64,000 nt of DNA from Nageia nagi (taxonomy: Eukaryota; Pinophyta): assembly GCA_050084985.1 (NCBI GenBank), contig JBITNC010000001.1, positions 74,524,001 to 74,588,000 on the forward strand. The letters run 5' to 3'. Below the pieces are notes generated by a model. That model saw nothing but the letters and a program-made list of their open reading frames with translations. It was not told where the DNA came from and did not search any database. The position numbers were made by a program, and so were the translations under genes. This document shows, one piece after another, positions 1-10,611 of the stretch (its first letter is position 1; the number at the start of each line of letters is the position of its first letter).

Positions 1-227
1 TTTTTTCATTCTTGTTAATCCCTCCTCTCCTCATTTCTTTCTTAGAGTGTCAATTTTGTAAATAACACTACATGGGAGTTTTATTATTTTCTTAAGAGTA
101 TTCAAGAGAATTGTAAATAAGAATGCCCAAAAGTTATATAAATAAGAATGTTTTAGAGTTATATTTATTCCCTTAGAGTGCCCAAGAATTATTGACACAA
201 GTGTCTAGGACTTGTATAAATTTAGAA

Positions 228-716
228 CTAGATCATCAATAAAGCCCATCGATTTTGAGAGATGATGTCATGATTTTTGGCTAAAAGCAATGGGTCTTGG
301 AAGAACTAGATCATCAATAAAGCCTATTAATTTTGAGAGATGATGCCATGATTTTTGGCTAAAATCAATGGGTCTTAGAAGAGCTAGATCATCAATAGAG
401 CCCACTGATTCTAAGAGATGATCTTATGATTTTTACCTAAACTTAGTGGGTCCCAAAAGAACTAGATCATCAATAGAGCCTATTGATTCTAAGAGATGAT
501 GTCATGATTTTTGGTTAAAATTAGTGGGTTTCAAAAGAGCCAAATCATCAACAGAACCCATCAATTTTGAGAGTTGATATCATAAATTTTGGTTGAAATC
601 AATAGGTCCCAAAATAATGATATCATCAATAGAGCCCATTAATTCTAAGAGATGATGTCATTATTTTTTACTAAAATTAATGGGTATTGAAAGAACCAAA
701 TCATCAACAAAGCCCA
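228..716 (+). repeat. 78-bp tandem repeat array in LTR (6.3 copies)
   Basis: Units start at 228, 306, 384, 462, 540, 618 and 696 (partial), exactly 78 bases apart. Each begins with a variant of ctagatcatcaatagagccc and contains gagatgatgtcatgattttt. In the better-preserved units a cccat-gatttt arm faces an aaaatcaatggg arm, so each could fold as a hairpin. Three of the six full units keep TGATGTCA, the complement of TGACATCA. Position in the upstream part of the LTR suggests U3 enhancer repeats; this is inference. Confidence 0.95.
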
Positions 717-1266
717 AATAAAGAACATAGAACTTGCCAAGCAAAAGTAAGAGTAATGCATAAGAAGGAACACTCAAGGCTACTTTATCATGTTTGACCT
801 CCAAGGCTCTATTAATGTGTTGACATCAACTTATTTCCACATAACAATGGTGCTTTCTTCTTAAACCAAGTTAGCATAATGTCTATCAACCACCATTACT
901 CTAATTATTAACATCTATAGTAGAGATCATAACAATTATAGAGAAGTAAATAGCAACTAACAAAGCATTGTACTGAATCATACCCATCAATTTCCAATCA
1001 AATAATTACTCAGTTAGCTACAATGCTATCTCTAATCAGCTAGAGGGTCAAAAAAGAAGCAATCAATGTTAGAAGGATTACGGCTCTATGGACATGGCTA
1101 TTTAGAATTTGCAAATTCCTAAATAGTCATGTTGTTGGTACTTATTCATTATGTAATCTAACATAGTTGTAGTATTTATATAAATAACACTATTTTAGTT
1201 ATTTCATTCAATGCTAGCAATTATGTATATTAATAAAACCCAACCACCCAAGAAGGGGAGAAGTTG

Positions 1267-1275
1267 TATAAATAG
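1267..1275 (+). promoter_or_regulatory. Probable TATA box of element 1 LTR
   Basis: TATAAATAG lies about 520 bases before the LTR end and is repeated at the matching place in the 3' LTR (about 26459). Element 2 has TATATAAATAG in the equivalent spot, so it is conserved in the family. Confidence 0.6.
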
Positions 1276-1801
1276 CTAACTCTTAGAGATCAAAGGGATC
1301 GAACATTTTAGCAAATTTGCCCAAATCTATAAGATCTATTCACATATAATAATACAAATAGATAATACTTTTTCCTCTTGCAACAAAGTGGCTATTTATT
1401 GCTCTTATGGATGTTATGTGTGAAATGTTTTCTTTAAATTATGGCTATGTATTGTGATTGTGAGACCCCAAGTGCAAGATAGTTTGCTATTCCTAATCTT
1501 AGCTATGGATTGCTATCTATGTTGCAATGTTTGAGTTGTATATTTCTTATTTTAGCTCTTTTTATTTACTTGTCTCTTTCCTATAACTCTTTATCTTTTC
1601 ATTCCTTTCATGTTACTTTTAACCTTGAATATAGATAGGAACTAATCTATAAATTAAAGATTGAGTAAAAAACCAACATGAGTGCATCCCCACCACCTTT
1701 TGCTCTTTCAATAAATCTACTATTATGGGTAGTGGAGAACATGACCAAACTAAACCCTTTGAGGTTACACTATACTAATCAATAGTAGTGAGTTTCATTT
1801 T

Positions 1802-1819
1802 TGGCATGCCTAATGGGAT
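1802..1819 (+). other. Candidate primer-binding site
   Basis: TGGCATGCCTAATGGGAT follows the LTR end by 17 bases. The core TTGGCATGCC recurs 17 bases after the element 2 LTR and 11 bases after the element 3 LTR. TGG at the start fits pairing with a tRNA CCA end. I cannot name the tRNA; the layout resembles the Arg-tRNA site of Ogre elements but differs in sequence. Confidence 0.6.
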
Positions 1820-2168
1820 GTGGGTTAAATTCCATATTTAGCAAGCATAATTAGGCTTAATAGCCTCATATAATGGACTATCAATTAAATCTTTCAAGAT
1901 TATAAGGTTATTTTAGCTTTAATGGTGACTCTACTATCAACCAATCAATATTTTGAACCTTGGCACCTCCAAAATGTAGACTAACTAGAAGTAGTGCTAT
2001 AAATTCCCTTAAATAGCTTATATTTTAAGAGCTATCAATTCCTCATAGGAAGACTAGGTGAAAGATTTATTGATTTGCATATCCTTTATCCCCCTAAGGG
2101 AAATACAACTATTAGTTATATTTGACTCAATACCCAAAAATCTTTTATCTCCTACCCATTCTCTAAGT

Positions 2169-3875
2169 ATGGCTCAACCAACAGACTTTTTTACCTAGAA
2201 TAATAGTCATCCTTTGGTTGTTGCTACTAATTCACCTCCTATACCTCAAGTACCTTTCAAAGTTTTTCCTAAATATGATTGATTTGAAAATATTCCATAT
2301 GAACATTATCAAGATTTATCTTTGTTGGCTTCAAACTTTGATATTACTAATGAAACTATGATAACTAGGTTATTATCACACTCTTTTGAAGGCAAAGCAA
2401 CTGAGTGGTTTAGAACTCTTACCTCCCAATCTATAAATTCATAGGGAGAGTTATGTTAGGATTTAATTAAAAGATTTGATGTATTTGGTGATGATAGCAT
2501 GTTCCTTAACCTCATAGCATGTATCAAAAGATATCCTCATGAATCCATTAATGATTTCAATATTAGATTCGAAAGAATATGGAAGTTCATACCACCAAGG
2601 ATAAGACCAACAAATGCACAAGCTATGGTGTATTATAGAAAATTTTCTCTTCTTGACTTTAATATTCTTATTATTATGTTAGAATACATATTTTCTCATG
2701 TTTACCAAATAGCAAAAATTGTAGAACATACCCTAGTTTTCTCTAGTAAAATGTAGCTTAGAATAATCATGCCTTTATTTTTGAATTTTTCTTCTAAACA
2801 AACTCCATAAATAGGTCACCCTAGAGTTCTAGCATTACCACCTCCTCGAAAACCTATTATATAAAATTAATTACCAACATTACCCACTCTTACATCCATA
2901 ATTATTGGTACTAAACCTAAATCTTATGAAGAGGAAATAATAAGGTAGTTGGAGGTAACTATTAAGAATCTAACCAATAAACTCACTCTACAAGAAAGGT
3001 AGAATCATGGTTTTAATTATAGAAGATATGATAATCAGTATCAACTAAGATTTCAACCCAAGTTAAACCAAGAAAAATAGACAAATATTCCTAAAATAAT
3101 TCAAAATTCTATTATGATTAATTTTGAAAATAATACTACATCAACCATTATGGAGTGGTGTCCACCATGTTTAGCATCTCATTTTCTAGATTCATGTGTA
3201 GTGTATCAAAATTAGTACTTGGGCTTATATTTTGACTAGATCATAGAACCTACATTAGATCCTACTATTGATTTCACAATGGTGAACTTTTTGCTTTCAA
3301 GATATGTTGGAGAACAAGCAAATTATGCTCAAACTAGAGCAACTTCTTTAGTAGTTCCATAGCAACCTCAAGCCATTCAGTAGTATCAAGCATCCACTCA
3401 ACTACAACCTAAACCTAAGAAAGCTAAGGCTCCTTTAGCTCAACCTTAGAACCAACATCATCAAGTTTTTTTTAATATAGGTACTATTCCATTAAATATG
3501 AGTACTAATGCCTTAGATGAAATAAACCCCATTGGAACTACAAAAAAGGTCTTAGAAAAAGGAAGACTTGGCACATTTAGATATCCTTTCATTACTAATT
3601 ATCATAAAGAAAAGGCTACTCAACATTTTATAACACATCAATAAGCAAAACAAAGTAATTCCATCCCATATTCTCCATATAATATTATGGAAGAATTAAA
3701 GAAAACTCCTAGGATGACTATGTTTGATGCATTATACATACTAGATCAATTAGATCTTTTGCAAGAAGTTTTGAAGTTAAAAAGTAGTAAAAAAAGGGTG
3801 AATGAAGAGAATCCTATCTATGCCATGTCTAAAGTTGTCCCTCTAGCTCTAATAGGTATAAAAATACCCCCATAA
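2169..3875 (+). pseudogene. gag: gag of element 1 (broken)
   Basis: The capsid and nucleocapsid polyprotein of a Ty3/gypsy element, which would package the element RNA. The frame opens with ATG at 2169 (MAQPTDFF) and runs in one phase to 3875 with many stop codons. The capsid core is visible at about 2330-2700: a SFEGKATEWF motif (residues about 70-80), then a block around NDFNIRFERIWK. At about 3156-3200 a Cys-rich motif reads CPPCLASHFLDSC, a variant zinc knuckle of the CX2CX3HX4C type. The C-terminal motif YNIMEELKKTPRMTMFDAL (about 3681) is typical of the gag-protease junction of Tat/Athila-like elements. A frameshift separates it from the protease. Stops lie mainly where element 2 or 3 has Gln or Trp. 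Confidence 0.85.
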
Positions 3876-3909
3876 ATTCTATTTATATTTAAGACTAGAA
3901 AGTTAGATT

Positions 3910-4230
3910 GTGAACAATTGTATGATTAATACTAGAGCTACAATAACTATGATCCCTAAAGTTATTACAGATGAAATGAGGCTATATATTACAAGATGTA
4001 TTGATGGTGTCATACAATTAAATTCTTCCTCAGTAGATATAGTTGGTATTTTTAAAGGAGTTCAAATAAATTTGAATGCCTTATCTAATATTTGCATTAT
4101 CCAAGATGTTATTGTACTTGATATTCCACCTTTATTCAAAATATGTCTTTATAGAGAATTTACTGCTAAATTAGGAGGATACCTAGCCTTAGACTATAGT
4201 CATATTCTTGTTCCTTTTGAAAACAAATAG
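3910..4230 (+). pseudogene. PR: Aspartic protease domain of element 1
   Basis: The retroviral-type aspartic protease would process the polyprotein. The expected catalytic D-T-G-A motif reads NTRATITMIP, so both the Asp (to Asn) and the Gly (to Arg) are changed and the copy is inactive. It is followed by the family block IPPLFKICLYREFTAKLGGY, shared with elements 2 and 3. The frame is shifted by one relative to gag. The identification rests on position between gag and RNase H and on the CMIDTxAT pattern shared with element 2 (CMIDTEATISVIP). Confidence 0.8.
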
Positions 4231-4474
4231 GTAAAAATTTTGAATGAAGGCATCAAAACTATCCATTTCAAAAGGATTACTAAACAAAACTGTATGAATG
4301 ATCCACAACCAGTGGAAGTATTTGAAAGTGACACACTAAGGGAATCACTACTAACAACCAAAGTTCTTTCTAGTAAATGATCTAAATTATCAAGTCCCAA
4401 ATTTTGGTATGGAAAATTATTATTTATATAAGAAAACTTATCCAATCTTAATCATTTTTGATAAATAACATGAG

Positions 4475-4936
4475 ATATGGATAATGTATTTTGATGGTTC
4501 TTAATGTAGACATGGATGTGGAGCTAGAGTGGTCTTCAAATCTCCTAAGGGAACTACCAAAAGATTCTCCTTTTGATTCACATGGACTTGTACAAACAAT
4601 GCTAGTAAGTATGAAGCCCTTTATCTAGGGTTATCTAAATCAATTAGTATAGGCATCAGATGCTTGATTATCCATGGTAATTTTGAATTGGTCATTAAGC
4701 AAGTCAAAAATTAGATCAGTGAAAAATATCATTATCTGAAGAACTATAGGAATAAAATGTGGGATTTATTGGAGTCATTTTTGGCTATCAATTTTATATC
4801 TATTCATATAAGAAACAACCAAATAGTTGATGCACTTGTTGAAAGAGGCACATGTTATAATCCTACTCATTATAAAGGAGGAGCTCTTAGAGTCAAAGTT
4901 TAATGTAGGCATTTAGTACTTGATGCTACAAACTTC
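4475..4936 (+). pseudogene. aRH: Archaeal-type RNase H (aRH), upstream of RT, element 1
   Basis: An RNase H I fold domain, separate from the gypsy RNase H found after RT. Motifs in order: MYFDGS (first catalytic Asp), TNNASKYEALYLGL (catalytic Glu), LIIHGNFELVIKQ (the third Asp has become Asn), and RNNQIVDALVERG (C-terminal Asp block). This is the pattern of the archaeal-type RNase H of plant Tat elements. Its place between protease and RT is unusual; in typical angiosperm Tat elements it follows the gypsy RNase H. The same domain sits in the same place in elements 2 and 3, so it is not a rearrangement of this copy. Confidence 0.85.
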
Positions 4937-5329
4937 TAGTAAGTATTTGACTCCAATGAGCATATTATGAACTTTCTCATGGATGAAGTAGTGGCTCATA
5001 CTTTTGTTAGTCAAGAAATGCCTAATTATTTTTAAGAATTAGATATCATTCAAATCAAAAATAATGTTATACCAAAAGGATTGCTCTCTTTTGAAACACT
5101 ATTTGATTCAAAAGATATCCTAAAGCCTAAGTCTTTGATCATCTTAAAGTAGAATTATATTGAGCTGGAATTAGAACCCAAAAAGTATATAAAAATTGGT
5201 TCAGAATGTTTTGATATAGAAAAGGCTATTATGTATTAAATTTATCATAAGTTTTCCCAATTAATTGCCTAAACTTATGATTATATTAAGATATATGACA
5301 AAATATCATCCAACACACAATTAAGCTTG

Positions 5330-6130
5330 AACTAGAGGTCAAACCATATAGGTAAAAACAAAGACTAGTCAACCTAAAAATAGAGGAAGCTATGAAATAA
5401 GAGAATAAAGCTTCTTGACTCAAAAATTATTTATCCTATCATGCATTCTTCTTGGGTTGCAAATCTAGTTCATGTTAGAAAGAAAAGTGGAGAAATTAGA
5501 CTCTATGTGATTTCAAAAATTTGAATAAAGTGTCTCTTAAAGATAATTATCCTCTCTCTCCTATGAAGTAGATCCTACATATAGTAGCTATAGCTTGCTA
5601 TTTTTCAATGATTGATGGTTACTCAAGATTTAACCAATTTTGGATGAAAGTTGAAGATCAATTCAAAATAGCATTTACAACTAAATGGGAGACATTTGCT
5701 TTTCAAAGAATACCATTTGGTCTTTCTAATGTAGGAGCTACCTTTCAAAGAGCCATAGATTATGCATTTGATAAGCTAATAAATAAGATTATACTGATCT
5801 ATGTAGATGATATCATATTCTTATCCAAAAGCAAAAGTGATCACCTAAAACATCTAAGAGAGGTATTTTAAGGATACATGAAGTTTGGCATTTCAATAAA
5901 TTCAAAAAAATCAATTTTTATGGTCAACCAAGGAAAGTTACTTGGTCACATTATCTTAAAAGAGGGACTAGCAATTGATCCAAATAGAGTAAAAGCTATA
6001 GAAGCATTGCCACTCCCCTCTAATAATAAGACCTTGTATTCATTTCTTGATCAAATCAATTTTGTTAGAAAATTTATCAATAATTTTTCAAAGATTATAT
6101 CTTCAATCACTTCAATGCTAAAGAAAGATG
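5330..6130 (+). pseudogene. RT: Reverse transcriptase domain of element 1
   Basis: Ty3/gypsy RT, which copies the element RNA into DNA. Recognisable blocks: LNKVSLKDNYPL, ACYFSMIDGYSRFNQF (fingers and palm), FAFQRIPFGLSNVGATFQRA, the catalytic LIYVDDIIF (YVDD), KLLGHIILKEGLAIDP and the LPLPSNNKTL-SFLDQINFVRKFI thumb. Frameshifts and stops break it near 5400-5520 and 5870. A linker (about 4940-5330) with no clear domain joins it to the aRH. Confidence 0.9.
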
Positions 6131-6149
6131 TTGTATTTTCTTGGTCATA

Positions 6150-6600
6150 TGAAGCAAAAGTTACCTTCAAAGAAATAAAAAAAGGCTATAATAGAAGCTC
6201 CATGCTTAAAAATTTTGATATGTCAAAATATTTTATCATATATGCACATGGATTAGATAGAAGCATTGCTGCAATTCTAGCACAAAAGGATGACAACAAT
6301 GAATAACATCTAATTGCCTTTCATAGTCAAACACTACATCAACACCAGTAAAGGTACTCCTTTATTGAAAAGCAAGTGTTTTTCATAATGAAGGGACTTA
6401 AAAAATTCAATTATTATGTCTTCCATAATAGAATCTTTGTTAATACCATCCATTCACATATAAAAAGTTATATTATACAAGGAGATCTAGGTGAAAGAAA
6501 GGCTGGTTAGATCACTAAAATATGGAATATGACATAGAAATTAAGCCAACCAAGTTGATTAGAGGTAGGGTTCTTTGTGAAAATATAGCTAAAGCTTCAC
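6150..6600 (+). pseudogene. RH: Gypsy-type RNase H of element 1
   Basis: The usual RNase H tethered to RT. It shows YFIIYAHGLDRSIAAILAQ (the first Asp block, where the relatives have YVYGSD and the family consensus would have an Asp), then HLIAFHSQTLHQHQ-RYSFIEKQV (catalytic Glu) and YIIQGDLGERKAG. With the upstream aRH, this element had two RNase H domains. Confidence 0.85.
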
Positions 6601-6699
6601 ATATGATCACTCTTATGGAGGTTAAATAGCAACTCAATCAAAAAAGTGATTGGATTAAATAAATCATGATTTATTTCCAAACTAATAGGTGCCCTAAAG

Positions 6700-7913
6700 C
6701 TTTGAATAGATTTCAAAGAAGGAGATTTAAGTCATATTCCCTCATGTTTATCATGATATATGATCATCTATATAGAAAATATTTTGATCAAACCCTACTT
6801 AGATGTGTAACTCAAGATGAATCCTGTAGAATATGACATGAATTTCACTATGGATTCTCTTATGGGCATTACAATGGACCAATTATAGTAGCAAAAATAT
6901 TACAACCTAGATATTATTGGCCCAATATATTTCATAATTCATTCAAGATCACTTAGGAATGTGATAAGTGCAAGATATTTGTGGGAAAGAGGAGATAAAT
7001 TGCAATACCTATCAAACCTATGGTAGTCAAAGAACCCTTTCAATAGTGGGGTATAGACTTTATGGGTGTTATAAACCCAAATTCTTCGATAAGCCACAAG
7101 TTTATTTTAACTACAATAAATTACTTCATTAGATGGTCAAAGGCTATGCCATGTGAAAATGCAGGTCAAGAAGTAATGATAGAAATGATTAAAAGGATAA
7201 TTACTCACTTTGGAATCCCGTAGACTATTATATTAGACAATGGCTTAGCATTTACTAGAGATAATTTATCAAGCTTTATAGCTCAATATGGAGTGTAGTG
7301 GTTGTTCTCTTCAAACTATTACCCATAAAGTAATAGGTTAGTTGAATCAACTAATAAAAATCTAATTCATATCATTAAGAGAATAATTGAAGGGAATCCC
7401 AGACAATGTCATACACAATTAGATTTTGCATTATGGGTAGATAAGATTAGTATAAAATCAATAATAAAGACATCCTCATATGCATTAGTATATGGTAAAA
7501 GACCTATGTTGGCAATACACATGGAGTTACTAGCATTGAAAATCTTACAAGAAATGGAGGACCATCACTTTGAGCCACTACAATTTAGATATAGTTAGCT
7601 CCTAAAATTGGAGAAAGATCAAAACAAAGCATATGAGTCATTCCAACATTGCCAACACATTATTAAGAAGTGGTTTGATAAGAAAAAGTCTTACCAGGTG
7701 AAGTTTAAACCAAGTGATATTATTCTCAAATGGGATGAGAAAAGAGAAAAGCTTGAAATACACCAAAACTTTGATTCTCTCTAGAGTGAACCTTACATAA
7801 TCACTCAAGCCATGTAAAGTAATGTATTCAAATTGCAAGATATTATTGGGTCCTAGGAATTACCTATACCCATCAATAGGATCCATTTGAAACATTACCA
7901 AGTAATGAGATGA
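6700..7913 (+). pseudogene. INT: Integrase of element 1 (broken)
   Basis: Ty3/gypsy integrase, which inserts the DNA copy. The N-terminal HHCC zinc finger is largely intact (EFHYGFSYGHY, then ECDKCKIFVGK). The catalytic DDE triad is visible: WGIDFMGVINPNSS, ILDNGLAFT and RLVESTNKNLI. The C-terminal domain runs through FKPSDIILKWDEKREK to the end RIHLKHYQVMR at 7913. Many stops and some shifts. The core is close to those of elements 2 and 3. No chromodomain is seen. Confidence 0.9.
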
Positions 7914-8444
7914 TCTTGTAGTACCTACAAAGTAATGTTTATTATAAATAGTTAAAAAAATTTTACATATTTTGCACACAATATTTAAAAAATAGGTAGC
8001 CATTAATGATCAAATTTAATTTAGCTTTATCAAGAGTTAATGTTGATCTACTGCTCAACTATCAACTTAATAAGGTAGCATTTAAGAAAAAGATTTTCTT
8101 AGATTTCATAAACTATTACATAAGTACCACAAATTAATTCTAGCATGCTATGAAATTACTTATCTAGCTTATGCTAGTTTGATCCATACAATGCATGGGT
8201 CTCGATATCCTCAAGTATTAATTACCATTAATGGAAAACCTACCAACCTTGGATGAATAAAATTGCCCCCATACCCTCTAGTTCAACACTTACCCATTTG
8301 AAGCATAAAAGTTTTTGAAGCATTCAAAACTTATTGATTTTAGAGTCGAGTTATGTTAAAAAATACAAAAGTTGTAGGACCTTACATTGCTTAGATTACT
8401 ATTTTTAAATGATAACCAAAGGTTCAAAGAAGGGTGTTGATATC
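7914..8444 (+). other. Spacer between integrase and extra ORF, element 1
   Basis: About 530 bases with no convincing reading frame. Elements 2 and 3 have spacers of similar size (561 and 494 bases) in the same place. It may hold a promoter or splice acceptor for the downstream ORF, but I see no clear motif. Confidence 0.6.
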
Positions 8445-9131
8445 ATGGCAACTTCTTAGTCATCCTCTGCAATTGAAATAGATCAAGTTGATGCTAACCT
8501 TTTGATCTTGTAAGAAGAATATCTTAAGAATGCCCTAAGAATAAATTGGACTAAGATGGGGGTGATCAATCATATGGACACATGGAGAGCCAACCATAAT
8601 CAAATTCTTTTATAGTTTAAGACACCTAAGGTGATCAAAAAGGGAAATTCAATTGCTCGTTCAAAAAGGGACATCATGATTGACCAGAGCTTGCCTTATT
8701 ATGTGCCCTATGAGTCATTTACTTACCCTAAGATATTATACTCCTTAGCACACATACATCACCAAAAGGGTTACCAAATAGGAATATTCAAGAGCCTAAA
8801 AGAGGGAGATGTATCAGAACCAAAGTTTAAAGTAGTACTAGATTACTCTTTTGATTCCATTATCCAAGCATTTGTTATTCTAGTAGACTAGACTTTTTAT
8901 GTCAAGATATAAATTGTTTAAAAAAGGAGAAGAATGACTTTTATATCATTCAAGATGAAATGTTGAGTTAGATTGGTGGAAGATATCAAGATAGGAGGAA
9001 GGCCAAACTCTTGCCAAGCTATCAAATAGCCCTTTTTGAAAGAAAAAATGATATAGAAGTGCTACAAGCACTAGTAGTTATCTTGGGAAAGAAAACCCAG
9101 ATTGAAGTAGATGAAACCATGGTATGTATGG
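8445..9131 (+). pseudogene. Extra 3' ORF of element 1, first part (cut by element 3)
   Basis: Begins at ATG 8445 (MATS, then a run rich in Ser) and aligns along its length with the extra ORF of element 2, for example MGVINHMDTWRANHNQIL against MGVINHMDTxHVNPMRIL, and LPYYVPYESFTYPKILYSL against LAYYIPYESFTYPRLLYAI. After about 8890 stops and shifts accumulate. The frame is cut at 9131 by element 3 and resumes at 21893; element 2 shows the uninterrupted version near 38665-38690. Function unknown; it resembles no enzyme I recognise. Confidence 0.8.
9127..9131 (+). repeat. Target-site duplication of element 3, left
   Basis: TATGG immediately before the LTR start, matched exactly at 21888-21892. 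Confidence 0.95.
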
Positions 9132-9354
9132 TGTATATCAATACATAATCATTACTCCAAGGTTCTTCTGAAAGTATGATCACTTTCAGAGGTGACATAG
9201 GCTAAGCATAATCATAATGGGTTTTAAGAACTAGTTTTCAAAAGTAATTATGTTATTAAGAAAGAAGAAAAGCCCCACAAAGTTAATGTTAAGTAATCCA
9301 GATACAAAAGAGATGACATCAGTAATTTCAGACCTTAACCCAAAATCAGATCCT

Positions 9355-9722
9355 GAAGGAAATGAGGTCAGCAAAAGGGTTACTGAAAATCCATAATTAG
9401 TAAAGTGAAGCATTCTAGAAGTATGAAGATGACATCATGGGGAAAATAATGTTCACATTTTTGAATGAAATCGGATCCTAGAAAAGATGAGATCAGCAAG
9501 GAGTGATTGAATAGCCGAAGCCAGTAAGTAGAATATCCTGGAAGTGATGAGGTCAACAAAAGGGTTATCGAAAATCCATAATCAATAAAGTGAAGCATTC
9601 CAAAAGTATGAAGATGACATCATGGGGAAAACAATGTTCACATTTTTGAATGAAACTAGATCCCGGAAAAGATGAGGTCAGCAAGGAGTGATTGAATAGC
9701 CAGAGCCAGTAAGTAGAATATT
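9355..9722 (+). repeat. Two 185-bp tandem units in LTR of element 3
   Basis: The marker gaggtca-caaaagggtta occurs at 9364 and 9549, 185 bases apart, and the intervening text (aagtgaagcattc, gatgacatcatgggg, gatgaggtcagcaagga) repeats in order. TGACATCA lies at 9314, 9430 and 9615. The 3' LTR has the same duplication at 20788 and 20973, so it predates this insertion. Confidence 0.9.
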
Positions 9723-9825
9723 CCAGAATGTAGAGATGGGGTCAGCAAGAGGTGAGATCATAGTTATCAAGAAGCTATTATCATCTACAATCTACCCAAT
9801 TTTTGTAATATTCTACCAAGTGGCA

Positions 9826-9937
9826 TATATAGGTAGTATCAGTTAAAAGAAGGCTAGAATCTTGAAGCCATTTTTATGATCATTTCTATTTTACAATCCT
9901 TGTAACTATTTTTATTTTAGTATAAGTAAGGAATAAA
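9826..9937 (+). promoter_or_regulatory. TATA-like box and polyadenylation signal, LTR of element 3
   Basis: TATATAGG at 9826-9833 is followed about 100 bases later by AATAAA at 9932-9937, a plausible layout for the start and end of the R region. Both recur in the 3' LTR. Confidence 0.5.
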
Positions 9938-10474
9938 CAAAGGAAAAAGGGTCAAAAGCCCTAGTATTGCTCCTTACATTTGTTCTCTAAGACCTATAGT
10001 TTTTTATCAGTAATATGATATCATCTTGACCTTTTTTATCTAGCACTCATAATTATTATTCTTAATTAGGTTACATTGTGGTAGCTTGGCATGTTTCCTG
10101 AATGATAATTGCAAGTTGTTAGTATAACTATGTTTACATACATGGTAGAGTAAAGCTGGGAAACTACTAGAGAGTGAGAGCTTGTACTATAACTACTACA
10201 CTAGATTCAGGCCAAGGTTTCACACCCTATGAAAGCCTACACTGAACTAGTGATTCACCTTTTCTTTCTCTCTTGTTACCCTAAGCCCTTTTGCTTAAAT
10301 TCTTTGCACTCTACTCCTGTTATTTTCTTTCTTGTTACTTCTCCTATACCCAATGTATAAGGAACCAGCCTTCTCTAGAGATCAGACTATCACCATAGTC
10401 TGTTCTTGATTTACTTTGGTTAAGATTATTCATGGCACATATATTACACAATCCTAATCTATAGTATTTCTTTT

Positions 10475-10493
10475 TGGCATGCCTGATGGGACA
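10475..10493 (+). other. Candidate primer-binding site of element 3
   Basis: TGGCATGCCTGATGGGACA, 11 bases after the LTR end. The TTTTTGGCATGCC core is identical to family A. Confidence 0.6.
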
Positions 10494-10611
10494 AGAAGAA
10501 ACTTATTGGTGAATCTGCTGAAGCACTATCTATGGTATGTATTAAAGCAGATTGTTTGTAAATATCATATGTGCTTTTGAACCTTTTATTTTCTTTTGCA
10601 ACCTAGATTTT

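Larger units (their letters stand above)
1..1784 (+). repeat. 5' LTR of element 1 (5' end cut by window)
   Basis: It is collinear with 25183-26976: both share the cctcctctcctcatttctt stretch near the start, the 78-bp tandem array, a TATA box, the gagaccccaag block and the end gaggttacactata. The LTR ends about 1784 in aatcaata where the 3' copy has gatcaaca, so the terminal CA has decayed to TA. The internal region follows. Confidence 0.93.
9132..10463 (+). repeat. 5' LTR of element 3
   Basis: Pairs with 20556-21887 at equal length. The 3' end reads aatctata where the other LTR has aatcaaca. Contains two 185-bp tandem units, a TATA-like box and an AATAAA signal. Confidence 0.96.

Noticed and set aside
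228-716. 78-bp repeats as satellite DNA or a host minisatellite
   Set aside because: The same array, with the same copy number, is in the other LTR of the element, so it is part of the LTR.
9231-9598. Minus-strand open stretches in the LTR of element 3 repeated at 20655-21022
   Set aside because: They repeat because the LTR repeats; no family resemblance and no coding support.
10535-10606. Possible leader intron in element 3 (GTATGT ... TTTTGCAACCTAG)
   Set aside because: At 72 bases it is at the lower size limit and no equivalent is visible in elements 1 and 2; not supported without RNA data.
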